From Deferribacteraceae bacterium UBA6799 (GTDB taxonomy: Bacteria; Chrysiogenota; Deferribacteres; Deferribacterales; Geovibrionaceae), in contig DKFJ01000007.1 in NCBI GenBank assembly GCA_002452335.1, forward strand, positions 1 through 64,000: 64,000 bases of DNA, written 5' to 3'. Position numbers and translations under genes: made by a program. The notes under the pieces are model-generated. The model saw only the letters and a program-made list of their open reading frames with translations. It made no database searches and was not told where the DNA came from. Shown in pieces: positions 24,255-31,623 of the stretch; position 1 is the first letter of the stretch, and every line of letters starts with the position of its first letter.

Positions 24255-24564
24255 AATTATCTGATAGCCTTTTCATTGCGGAACGATAGACAGCTAAACC
24301 CTCTCTTTTGTCCACAGAAACTACTATCACCACAAGTTCGTTATCTTGCACATAATAAACCAGACGATATCCTTGCTTTCTGAGTTTTATCTTATAGCAT
24401 GATTTCAAATCACCATGCAGTTCAGAGCCGGGGACGTGAGGGTTTACGAGTCTCTTTTTAAGAGCTTTCCGCAAAACGTCCTTTACGCTGCCGTCCAGTT
24501 TACTCCACTCTTCCAGAGCCTCCGGCAAGAACTTAAGAGCGTATAACCGATCAGATGCCGTCAA
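24250..24564 (-). CDS. RelE/StbE-family toxin
   Basis: A 104-residue type II toxin of the RelE/ParE fold. It has LKFLPEALEEWSKLDGSVKDVLRKALKKRL, then GSELHGDLKSCYKIKLRKQGYRLVYYVQDNELVVIVVSVDKRE, the normal order of basic and aromatic residues in ribosome-dependent mRNA interferases (Lys/Arg in KLRKQGYRLVY). The start lies 14 bases inside the antitoxin gene, typical of coupled TA pairs. Its stop codon sits inside the right attachment repeat, so it was next to tRNA-Arg in tail-to-tail orientation before the island inserted, or arrived with it. Confidence 0.88.
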   Translation of the reverse strand: MTASDRLYALKFLPEALEEWSKLDGSVKDVLRKALKKRLVNPHVPGSELHGDLKSCYKIKLRKQGYRLVYYVQDNELVVIVVSVDKREGLAVYRSAMKRLSDNY

Positions 24565-24802
24565 TGTCTACCTCAACAGCGGAAGAAATGTTCCCAAGTC
24601 TTGTTTTTACTTTTTCTATAAGCTCTTTATCTGATATTTCCTCGAGCATGGCCTCGAAAACCTTAGGGCTTATCATATAAAAAGCAGGACGGTTATGACT
24701 GAGAACAGCCACAGGTTTCTCACCGGCATTTCTAAGAACCTCGGCAGGATTTTTCTTAAATTCTGATATACTTACAGAGTAATCCGCTAAAATAGCTTCC
24801 AT
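24551..24802 (-). CDS. StbD/RelB/Phd-type antitoxin
   Basis: An 83-residue antitoxin. The Phd/YefM-type N-terminal DNA-binding part reads YSVSISEFKKNPAEVLRNAGEKPVAVLSHNRPAFYMISPKVFEAMLE, very like StbD; the C-terminal charged tail would wrap the toxin. It normally represses its own operon together with the toxin. AGGAGG lies a few bases before the ATG and a promoter with AGCTCTA repeats lies directly upstream. Confidence 0.88.
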   Translation of the reverse strand: MEAILADYSVSISEFKKNPAEVLRNAGEKPVAVLSHNRPAFYMISPKVFEAMLEEISDKELIEKVKTRLGNISSAVEVDIDGI

Positions 24803-24824
24803 TACAGCCTCCTTTTATAAGCTA

Positions 24825-24853
24825 AATATAGAGCTGTTTTTAGAGCTATTCAA
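24825..24853 (-). promoter_or_regulatory. Promoter and probable operator of the toxin-antitoxin pair
   Basis: On the minus strand TTGAAT (24848-24853), 17-base spacer, TATATT (24825-24830). Two copies of AGCTCTA lie between and over these elements, spaced like an antitoxin operator. Confidence 0.65.
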
Positions 24854-25617
24854 GGACAATTTTTAAAAACAATAAGTTCAAAGCGACCGTTGATTTTGAA
24901 AGACACGCTGCCGTCAGCGTCTTCAAATTTTCTCACAGCCTCAGCTATCTCAGCGCTGTCAGCATCCACGCCGTATGCCTCCAGTTCGTCAGCGCAATAG
25001 TCCATAGCGCCTTCAAGGCTCAGCGTCTTTGTCCGCTCCTCGTCAAAAACCTTTGAAAAATACTCTATTCCCTTCCCTTCCAGCCATTTTTTCATGTTTC
25101 TGGAGTTGTCGAATATCTTCGCCTGCGCCTTATGCCTGCTGACGATATCCGCTAAAAGCTCAACGTCTCTTCTGCCGCCCCAGCCCAGATAGATCATTGA
25201 TTCCTTTGCGCACGCAAACGCCCTCTCATAGTCTTCAAATGTTCGCACAGCCGGAGTCATGGTCGCCATGACGATATCCCACTTTCTGCCGTCAGCCACA
25301 TATTCATCCCACGGGCACTTCACTATATCTATATTCTCACAGCCTTCTTTTCCTGCGTCCTCCGCCAGAATGTCCAGCATCTCTTTGGATATGTCCAGAG
25401 CGGTCACGCACTGCGCCTCTTTCGCCGCGCGGATGGTATATTTGCCTGTGCCGCAGCCTATATCCAGAACACTGCGCCCAGCAAAGTCAATCCCCGCCTC
25501 TTTCATCGTGCGGAATATCTCCGCCTCAATAACATCTGTGCGCCCGTCATATCTGCCGTAAGTGGCGGATTTTCTTTTCCAGCGCTCTATCATAAAAGAA
25601 TGTTTTTCGTTTTTCAT
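24850..25617 (-). CDS. Class I SAM-dependent methyltransferase
   Basis: A 255-residue methyltransferase with motif I VLDIGCGTGKYTIRAA, motif II TALDISKEMLDIL and a KCPWDEYVADGRKWDIVMATMTP stretch, and no DNA-recognition domain. It looks like a small-molecule methyltransferase, not a restriction-modification enzyme. I start it at ATG 25617 with GGAG seven bases upstream; the frame is open to 25707 but that would overlap the HTH gene. It lies downstream of that HTH regulator in the same direction, so the two are probably co-transcribed. The substrate is unknown. Confidence 0.7.
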   Translation of the reverse strand: MKNEKHSFMIERWKRKSATYGRYDGRTDVIEAEIFRTMKEAGIDFAGRSVLDIGCGTGKYTIRAAKEAQCVTALDISKEMLDILAEDAGKEGCENIDIVKCPWDEYVADGRKWDIVMATMTPAVRTFEDYERAFACAKESMIYLGWGGRRDVELLADIVSRHKAQAKIFDNSRNMKKWLEGKGIEYFSKVFDEERTKTLSLEGAMDYCADELEAYGVDADSAEIAEAVRKFEDADGSVSFKINGRFELIVFKNCP

Positions 25618-25667
25618 AGTCAACTCCGGCAACAGTATATCATATAAAAAATATATACCGAAAAGAG

Positions 25668-25982
25668 TTAATCGGCACGCTCTGTTTTTTCCAGCCGGAC
25701 GGTGCATTTACCGCAGATTTTCAGGGAATAGACAACCTCGTTGTCTGATCTGACTTTGTTATCCGGGTTCAGATCGTCCAGAGACACGTTCAGCAGATCC
25801 GCTATTCTGCACAGGGTAAAAAAATCCGGCAGACGGGATCCGGTCAGATAGTTACTGAGCCTGGAAGGAGACACCCCGAGCGCAAAGGCGAACCGCACCT
25901 GATTCATGCCGGACATGCCGATCAGTTCTTTGATAAGCTGTCCAAGTCTAACAGCGTTTCTCTCATACCTCTTCTCTGCCAT
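25668..25982 (-). CDS. XRE-family small regulator (Cro-like position)
   Basis: A 104-residue protein with an XRE helix-turn-helix (about 12-70; IKELIGMSGMNQVRFAFALGVSPSRLSNYLTGSRLPDFFTLCRIADLLNVSLDDL) and a short C-terminal part holding CGKC. It starts at ATG 25982 with GGAG six bases upstream (a Met four codons earlier has none). It faces the XRE/S24-like repressor gene across 110 bases, and their promoters overlap, an arrangement like a phage cI/cro pair. A SAM methyltransferase follows 50 bases downstream. Confidence 0.75.
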   Translation of the reverse strand: MAEKRYERNAVRLGQLIKELIGMSGMNQVRFAFALGVSPSRLSNYLTGSRLPDFFTLCRIADLLNVSLDDLNPDNKVRSDNEVVYSLKICGKCTVRLEKTERAD

Positions 25983-26040
25983 AGCTAACTCCATTTTATA
26001 TTTACTTAATCTGCATTACATGTATAATATAACTCAACAC

Positions 26041-26075
26041 ATATTATTGCATATGCTATATTATGTCAATATGTT
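26041..26075. promoter_or_regulatory. Interlocked divergent promoters of two HTH genes
   Basis: Minus-strand promoter: TTGACA (26064-26069), 17 bases, TAATAT (26041-26046), for the XRE gene at 25668-25982. Plus-strand promoter: TTGCAT (26047-26052), 17 bases, TATGTT (26070-26075), for the repressor at 26093. Each -35 lies inside the other promoter, so polymerase can occupy only one at a time. GCATATGC and ACATGT palindromes nearby are possible operator sites. Confidence 0.6.
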
Positions 26076-26092
26076 TATTACATACGGTACAT

Positions 26093-26731
26093 ATGAACAC
26101 AATAGCTGAACGGCTGAAAGAGCTAAGAAAACTGCTCGATCTTTCACAGACTGATTTTGGAAAAAAGATAGGAAAAAACTATCACTCGGTGATGAGGTGG
26201 GAACTGGGAAAAGTTCTGCCGCCTGATAATGTCGCAGAGCATATCTGCGACACGTTCAATGTCAGCAAACAATGGCTGGTGAGCGGCACTGGCGAGGTGT
26301 TTTCCCACAGGCCCTCCGGAGAGGTTTTTGAACGGCCACGGACAGGCTACAGCACATCCGTCTCTTCCAGAATCCCCCTGTTCAGAACCATACCCAGAAC
26401 ATTTCCGGAATTCCACGCTGAAGATATACTGATGTATATCTCCGTGCCATGTTCCTGTCCGGATGTTTTCGCACTGAAAGCCCCCGCATGCAGCGCAGCC
26501 CCCATACTGCCTGAAGACACGGTTATTTTCACCCCGTTCGCAGGCGAACCATGCTGTGACGGCGATATGCTGGTGATCAGAGACCAATACGGAGAGGTCT
26601 CTGTGCGCAGGTTCTCGGCTTCTAATAACATTATGACAGTCAAAAAACCTGATTATCCCGACATTTTCGCTCCTGAATGTGTTATTATTGGTTTAGTGTG
26701 TGATATCTACAGGAAAATTTTTTTTACCTAG
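26093..26731 (+). CDS. XRE/S24-like phage-type repressor
   Basis: A 212-residue regulator. The N-terminal HTH (about 1-65) reads LKELRKLLDLSQTDFGKKIGKNYHSVMRWELG, and the C-terminal domain resembles the S24 peptidase/dimerisation part of CI and LexA. The segment PACSAAPILPEDTVIFTP aligns with the GDSMxPTL catalytic Ser stretch, and GEVSVRRF with the GEVTVKRL Lys stretch, so Ser is retained but the catalytic Lys appears to be Arg. Self-cleavage may therefore be lost. I start at ATG 26093, which fits the HTH. It is divergent from the small XRE gene. No phage structural genes are present. Confidence 0.75.
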   Translation: MNTIAERLKELRKLLDLSQTDFGKKIGKNYHSVMRWELGKVLPPDNVAEHICDTFNVSKQWLVSGTGEVFSHRPSGEVFERPRTGYSTSVSSRIPLFRTIPRTFPEFHAEDILMYISVPCSCPDVFALKAPACSAAPILPEDTVIFTPFAGEPCCDGDMLVIRDQYGEVSVRRFSASNNIMTVKKPDYPDIFAPECVIIGLVCDIYRKIFFT

Positions 26732-26788
26732 TAGATAAATATTTATTTTAATGCTATATTTTTTATAGTATTTACTGCGGAAATAGAC

Positions 26789-29700
26789 ATGAAAAAACTT
26801 TTTAATGGATTAAGATTCAGAATTCTGGCCGCTGTCATGATAGTCATGTTCTTTGCGGTGGCTATATTGATTTTCAGCACATATGTTAAACTGAAAAATG
26901 ACATAATAAAGAAAAATGAGGAATCTCTCAAACTTTTCAGCATTATCTTCGAGTCTGAAAAAGACCTCCTGATAAAAAAATATTCCATGGCGCTGGATGT
27001 CCTGCTGGAGAACCCTCTGGTGACGGAAGCCTTCGCCAGGAGAGACAGAAACACTCTGGCCGATCTGGTCACTCCTATTTATAATACACGTCTTAAGCAT
27101 CTTTATAATATCGAGCAGTTCCAGTTTCATCTGCCTCCCGCAGTCAGCTTTTACAGAGCGCACATACCGAACAACTACGGCGACAATCTGGAGGCTTTCA
27201 GAAAGACTGTCATCCGGGCAAACGAAACCAAATCAACAGTCTCCGGCATAGAGGTCGGCAGAGGCGGTCTGGGGCTTCGGGTGGTAAAACCTGTTTGGTA
27301 TAACTTCGACTCAGTGGGAACTGTTGAGTTCGGAGGCAATGTAGAAAGCATTCTGGAAACCACAAGAGCCTGCACAGGCATCAACTACGGCATCGGCGTT
27401 TTCAAATCAGTGCTGACCAACGCCCGCTTTCTGGATGATCCTACCAAGTGGATGCAGTATGACGACATGTTCGTATACGGCTTTTCAGAGGATATCGTAA
27501 GGAAACTCACCATCAGCGGCGACATAGAAAACAGAGATATAATCCATGACGGCGGAAGATACTACATAACCAGAAAACTGCCCCTGTATGATTTTTCGTC
27601 TGAACAGATAGGATATCTTGTTGTGGTGCGCGATACCACAAAAGACGTTGCAGGCATGCGGTCAGAGCTGTTAAGACAGGGATCCATAATTGCCGCTTAC
27701 GGTTTTTTTGCAGTTATTATCATGTCCTCATTCCTTATAAGACTGATATTCAGACCTCTGGAGATGATAACCAATCACCTGTCTGAAAATGAGATAACTC
27801 TGGATAAAGAACCTGCTGAGCTGGTTGTCAGCGATAACGCGGAGCTGTCTGTGCTCACCGGCGCATACAACACTCTTAACAAAAAACTCTACAACAACCT
27901 GAAGCAGATAGACGAACAGATGAAAGAGATACAGTCCATCAACTCCACATTGGAGGAGAATGTCAAAAAACGGACTCAGGAGCTGGAAACCACCAACGAA
28001 AAACTGGAAAAAGCTCTGGAAAACTATAAAAACATAAACGAGGCAAAGAGCGAGTTTCTGGCGGATATGAGCCACGAGATCAGGACACCGATGAACGCCA
28101 TCATCGGTCTGAGCTATCTCGCCATGCAGACCCAGCTTAACGCCAAACAATACGGCTATCTGAACAAAATACACACATCAGCCAATATGATGCTGGAGAT
28201 AATCAACGATATACTCGATTTTTCCAAGATAGAGGCAGGCAGACTGGAGCTGGAGAACGTTAACTTCAGCCTCTATGACCTGATGAAAAAAATAGAGGAT
28301 ATTCTTGAGGTTCAGGCAGAGAAGAAAAAAATAACATTCGATGTGGATATATCCGAAGACACTCCCAGATTTGTTAAAGGAGACCCTCTGCGTCTGTCAC
28401 AGGTTCTGAATAACCTGGGCGCTAACGCTGTAAAATATACTGAAACAGGCGGCGTGACTCTCTCCGTGGAGTCTGTGGAATCGAACATGGCCTACACCAC
28501 ACTCAAATTCACCGTTAAAGACACAGGCATAGGCATACCGAAAGAAAAACTGAATCTGCTCTTCACATCATACGGGCAGATATCATCAAAAATGGCGAGA
28601 AAATACGGCGGTTCAGGTCTGGGACTGAACATCACCAAAAAGATTCTGGACAAAATGGGCGGAACTATCTTTGTGGAGAGCGTGCCGGATAAGGGAAGCA
28701 CATTCTGGTTCACTATCAAGCTCAAGAATGTGGACATCACCAAGGTAGAGGATTTCTCCGAAAAAACAAAGCTGCTAAAAGGCAAACGTGTTCTGGTGGG
28801 CGAAAAATACTCTAACGAGCCGGGCAGCATCTCCTCCATATACCGTGAGTTCATGGCGAATGTTACATCCGCCGACAGTCAGGTTTCCATGCTGAAGATA
28901 CTCAGCTCTAACATACAGAAAGACAGCGTGGATTTTGATCTGATAGTGGTGGAGCATGTGATGAACGATGTCTGCATGCTGTCAGCCGTTGAGTCACTGC
29001 GCCAGATAGCAGGTGAGATCAAACTTCCCCCTGTCATATTCATATCAAACGAAGATACTCCCCCCATGGACGGCATAAACCTGATAAAACTGATGAAACC
29101 GGCAGACCCCGGCACACTGTTCAACGCCACTATCCGGCTGATAACAGGAAAAGACTATAAAGATGAAATAAACATCTCAGTCAACGCCGACACCTCCGGC
29201 GCCGGCATACTGATCGTGGACGACAACAGCCTGAACAGAGAGGTCGCCGCCGATTTCATGGAGATACTCGGGCTCACCGCCGACTATGCTGAAAACGGAC
29301 TGGAAGCCGTGCGCATGGCAGAAAAAAAGGTTTATGACGTTATCTTCATGGATATCATGATGCCTAATCTGGACGGCTATGCAGCCTCTAAAATGATACG
29401 CCAGAGCGGGCTGAATACAGACACACCCATATACGCCATGACGGCCAGCGTCATAGACGAAGACAACATGAAGCTGAAAAGCTCTATGATATCCGGTTCT
29501 ATCAGCAAGCCGTTCAAGCTGAACGAAATAACCAAAGCCATCACTGATTCTGTAATGATAAAGAATTTTGACGCTGGATCCCCTCTCCTGCACGATGTTT
29601 CAGGACATGTGGATTTTCAGACCGGCATAGCTAACTTCGGCGGAAATATGCTGTTATACAAAAAAGCGGTTAGCGATTTCATCCAGTTCTGCGGCGACAC

Positions 29701-29932
29701 CGAAACCCTGTTGGCGAACATGATACAGTCCGACCCGGATAATATCAGGTCTTTCCTTCTTCAGATGCAGAGCTTTTCTGAAAATCTCGCTCTGACGCCT
29801 CTGGCTGATATCGCAGGAACCATATACCGGAAAATGTCCACAAACTCTCCGGCGGATATCAACAAGGAATACGCGAATCTGAAGGAAACGCTGAAAAAGA
29901 CAGTCAGTATTCTGAACAGAAATATTACATAA
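26789..29932 (+). CDS. Hybrid histidine kinase with dCache-like sensor
   Basis: A 1047-residue sensor kinase. It has a membrane segment (about 12-34), an extracytoplasmic dCache-type sensor (about 40-290) related to that of the chemoreceptor at 3205-5160 (FRKTVIRANETKSTVSGIEVGRGGLGLRVVKPV), a second membrane segment (about 300-320), a coiled coil, HisKA with His429 in MSHEIRTPMN, and a HATPase with NNLGANAVKYT, DTGIGI and GGSGLGL. A degenerate receiver follows (about 665-785; Asp replaced in FDLIVVEHV), then an intact receiver with Asp855 in VIFMDIMMPNLDG, and a C-terminal Hpt-like helical domain that seems to lack the phosphorylatable His (LLQMQSFSENLA). The output partner is not evident. 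Confidence 0.9.
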   Translation: MKKLFNGLRFRILAAVMIVMFFAVAILIFSTYVKLKNDIIKKNEESLKLFSIIFESEKDLLIKKYSMALDVLLENPLVTEAFARRDRNTLADLVTPIYNTRLKHLYNIEQFQFHLPPAVSFYRAHIPNNYGDNLEAFRKTVIRANETKSTVSGIEVGRGGLGLRVVKPVWYNFDSVGTVEFGGNVESILETTRACTGINYGIGVFKSVLTNARFLDDPTKWMQYDDMFVYGFSEDIVRKLTISGDIENRDIIHDGGRYYITRKLPLYDFSSEQIGYLVVVRDTTKDVAGMRSELLRQGSIIAAYGFFAVIIMSSFLIRLIFRPLEMITNHLSENEITLDKEPAELVVSDNAELSVLTGAYNTLNKKLYNNLKQIDEQMKEIQSINSTLEENVKKRTQELETTNEKLEKALENYKNINEAKSEFLADMSHEIRTPMNAIIGLSYLAMQTQLNAKQYGYLNKIHTSANMMLEIINDILDFSKIEAGRLELENVNFSLYDLMKKIEDILEVQAEKKKITFDVDISEDTPRFVKGDPLRLSQVLNNLGANAVKYTETGGVTLSVESVESNMAYTTLKFTVKDTGIGIPKEKLNLLFTSYGQISSKMARKYGGSGLGLNITKKILDKMGGTIFVESVPDKGSTFWFTIKLKNVDITKVEDFSEKTKLLKGKRVLVGEKYSNEPGSISSIYREFMANVTSADSQVSMLKILSSNIQKDSVDFDLIVVEHVMNDVCMLSAVESLRQIAGEIKLPPVIFISNEDTPPMDGINLIKLMKPADPGTLFNATIRLITGKDYKDEINISVNADTSGAGILIVDDNSLNREVAADFMEILGLTADYAENGLEAVRMAEKKVYDVIFMDIMMPNLDGYAASKMIRQSGLNTDTPIYAMTASVIDEDNMKLKSSMISGSISKPFKLNEITKAITDSVMIKNFDAGSPLLHDVSGHVDFQTGIANFGGNMLLYKKAVSDFIQFCGDTETLLANMIQSDPDNIRSFLLQMQSFSENLALTPLADIAGTIYRKMSTNSPADINKEYANLKETLKKTVSILNRNIT

Positions 29933-29945
29933 AATTATCATAGTC

Positions 29946-29961
29946 TGGCATTTGATTTGCT
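29946..29961 (+). promoter_or_regulatory. Sigma-54 promoter
   Basis: TGGCATTTGATTTGCT has the invariant GG (29947-29948) and GC (29959-29960) separated by exactly ten bases, with consensus TGGCA and TTGCT halves. It stands 35 bases before the start of the small gene, placing a transcription start near 29972 and an upstream activator site within the kinase gene. Confidence 0.75.
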
Positions 29962-29995
29962 TCTTCTTATGAAAGACCTTCATGAGGAGGAAAAA

Positions 29996-30220
29996 ATGAT
30001 CACTAAAAATTTCTTTTCGGAGTCTGAAGAGGAGAGAGTAAAGCAGCTCGCCGGCATAGCCAATCTTCATATCTCCATAGCCAGAGAACTGATGGCCAGC
30101 GAACGTCCGCTGTCCAGAGATGAGATGCAGAGTCTGCTGGAGCTTCTTATCACTGCCAACGAAGCGAAACAGCTCGCCTACAACCTGAAAAACATACATG
30201 ACATCAAAGATATCGCATAA
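29996..30220 (+). CDS. Small helical protein behind a sigma-54 promoter
   Basis: A 74-residue, mostly helical protein (FFSESEEERVKQLAGIANLHISIARELMAS, then RDEMQSLLELLITANEAKQLAYNLK) that I do not recognise. I start it at ATG 29996 because GAGGAGG lies at 29984-29990; an upstream in-frame start has none. It sits alone between the sigma-54 promoter and a strong terminator, so it forms its own short transcript of about 300 bases. Sigma-54 control implies a specific activator and a regulated role (nitrogen, motility or stress are the usual ones), but the function is unknown. Confidence 0.7.
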   Translation: MITKNFFSESEEERVKQLAGIANLHISIARELMASERPLSRDEMQSLLELLITANEAKQLAYNLKNIHDIKDIA

Positions 30221-30226
30221 CCAATA

Positions 30227-30271
30227 AACCCCGGTGAACAAACGTCTGTTAACGCCGGGGTTCGTTTTTTT
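30227..30271 (+). terminator. Strong Rho-independent terminator
   Basis: AACCCCGG (30227-30234) pairs with CCGGGGTT (30255-30262), followed by CG and a run of T (30265-30271). It ends the sigma-54-driven small gene. Confidence 0.9.
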
Positions 30272-30303
30272 CTCTGATTACGCCTGAAAATCAATCTATA
30301 GGC

Positions 30304-30332
30304 TTGCTCTTTTTTAACATATGCTGTATAGA
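30304..30332 (+). promoter_or_regulatory. Promoter of the first EAL gene
   Basis: TTGCTC (30304-30309), 17 bases, TATAGA (30327-30332), 34 bases before the GTG start. Confidence 0.5.
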
Positions 30333-30366
30333 TACCCAATTAAATTATTTTTTTTGCGGGTATAAA

Positions 30367-31599
30367 GTGAGCCAAGAAACGCTGATCCAGAGGATTATAA
30401 AAGAGAGCAACGTGATAACGGTATTTCAACCGGTAATCAGCCTGAAAGAGATGCGTATAATGGGTTTCGAAGCGCTCTCACGGGGCATATGCTCAGACAC
30501 GGGAAATATAATCCCGCCGCTTGACCTTTTTGATATGGCAAGGGAAGAGAACTGTGAGCTGGAGCTGGACAGACTCTGCCGGAAGACAGCCATGAGATCC
30601 TACAAAACCATTCCGGAATATGACAAATATCTTCTGTTCCTTAATCTGGACACCAGTGTTCTGGATAATGTGGACATGGAATCCTCACACTTTACAAAAG
30701 AACTGACAGACGAGATGGGGCTGAAATATTCATCTATTTCTCTCGAAATCGTCGAATCAAAGATAGAAAACAATCAAAATCTCATCCATTTCATCGATAA
30801 CTATAAAAAACTGGGATATTATGTGTCTCTGGACGATTTCGGCGCCATGCACTCTAACATGGACAGAATTATTATGTCCAAGCCGGATATCATTAAAATA
30901 GATATGGATCTGGTGCGCAATATCCACAACAACTATTATCAGCAGTCCATCATAACCTCCATCATAGACATAGCCCAGAAAACAGGGGCGCTCACACTGG
31001 CGGAAGGTCTGGAAAACATGGACGACATAATGAAAAGCTATGAGCTGGGGATCGACCTTTATCAGGGGTTCTTTCTGCACAGACCCTGTGTGGATATAGC
31101 CGGCAGCCTGACCTTCATTCAGGACAAGATCAACTACACAGTACAATATGTGAAAAACAAGCTGAAAGAGAACGTAACCAGAAAGAAAAACACCTATACC
31201 AACTTCGAAAACCTGACTGCCCTTCTGATAAGGGAATCTCTCAACAGAGATGTCGATTATTTTTATAAAGCTCTGTCACAAAACATCTCTTTCTATCCGG
31301 AGATAGAGCGTATTTTTCTGCTGAGCAACGATGGGATGCAGGTCATGCCGTCCATAGTGAATCCTTCGCACAAGACCATCAAGGTAAAATCTTTCAGCAT
31401 GTTTCACGAAAGCCATTCGGATCATTCGCTAAAAGATTATTTTTATTATCTTAAGAAACTTAATACAACCCGTTATTTTACAGACACTTTCATATCCTCG
31501 ACCACAGGAAATATTTTAAGAACCATGTCATGTGTGGTTGACATTCAGAGCACACCATATATACTATGTATCGATTTTATTGATAAATTAGAACGCTAA
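30367..31599 (+). CDS. EAL-domain protein with C-terminal Cache/PAS-like domain (first of tandem pair)
   Basis: A 410-residue protein beginning at GTG 30367 (no ATG is available; the ribosome binding site GCGGG is weak). The N-terminal EAL domain, which cleaves c-di-GMP, has FEALSRG, FLNLD, LEIVESKIE, LDDFGAMHSN, IKIDMDLVR, LAEGLEN and YQGFFLHRP, so the metal and catalytic residues appear present, though the usual DDFGTGYSS loop is altered to DDFGAMHSN. The C-terminal ~140 residues resemble a Cache/PAS-like domain (DHSLKDYFYYLKKL, RYFTDTFISSTTGNILRTM), reminiscent of B. subtilis YkuI. The next gene is a clear paralogue. Confidence 0.82.
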   Translation: MSQETLIQRIIKESNVITVFQPVISLKEMRIMGFEALSRGICSDTGNIIPPLDLFDMAREENCELELDRLCRKTAMRSYKTIPEYDKYLLFLNLDTSVLDNVDMESSHFTKELTDEMGLKYSSISLEIVESKIENNQNLIHFIDNYKKLGYYVSLDDFGAMHSNMDRIIMSKPDIIKIDMDLVRNIHNNYYQQSIITSIIDIAQKTGALTLAEGLENMDDIMKSYELGIDLYQGFFLHRPCVDIAGSLTFIQDKINYTVQYVKNKLKENVTRKKNTYTNFENLTALLIRESLNRDVDYFYKALSQNISFYPEIERIFLLSNDGMQVMPSIVNPSHKTIKVKSFSMFHESHSDHSLKDYFYYLKKLNTTRYFTDTFISSTTGNILRTMSCVVDIQSTPYILCIDFIDKLER

Positions 31600-31623
31600 A
31601 CACATATAATTACGGAGTTATTT

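Noticed and set aside
24850..25617. Restriction-modification DNA methyltransferase
   Set aside because: Motif I is GCGTG of small-molecule methyltransferases; no NPPY/DPPY or PCQ catalytic motif and no restriction gene is present.
22110..26731. Prophage
   Set aside because: There are a repressor pair and an att-like repeat, but no integrase, terminase, portal, capsid or tail gene.
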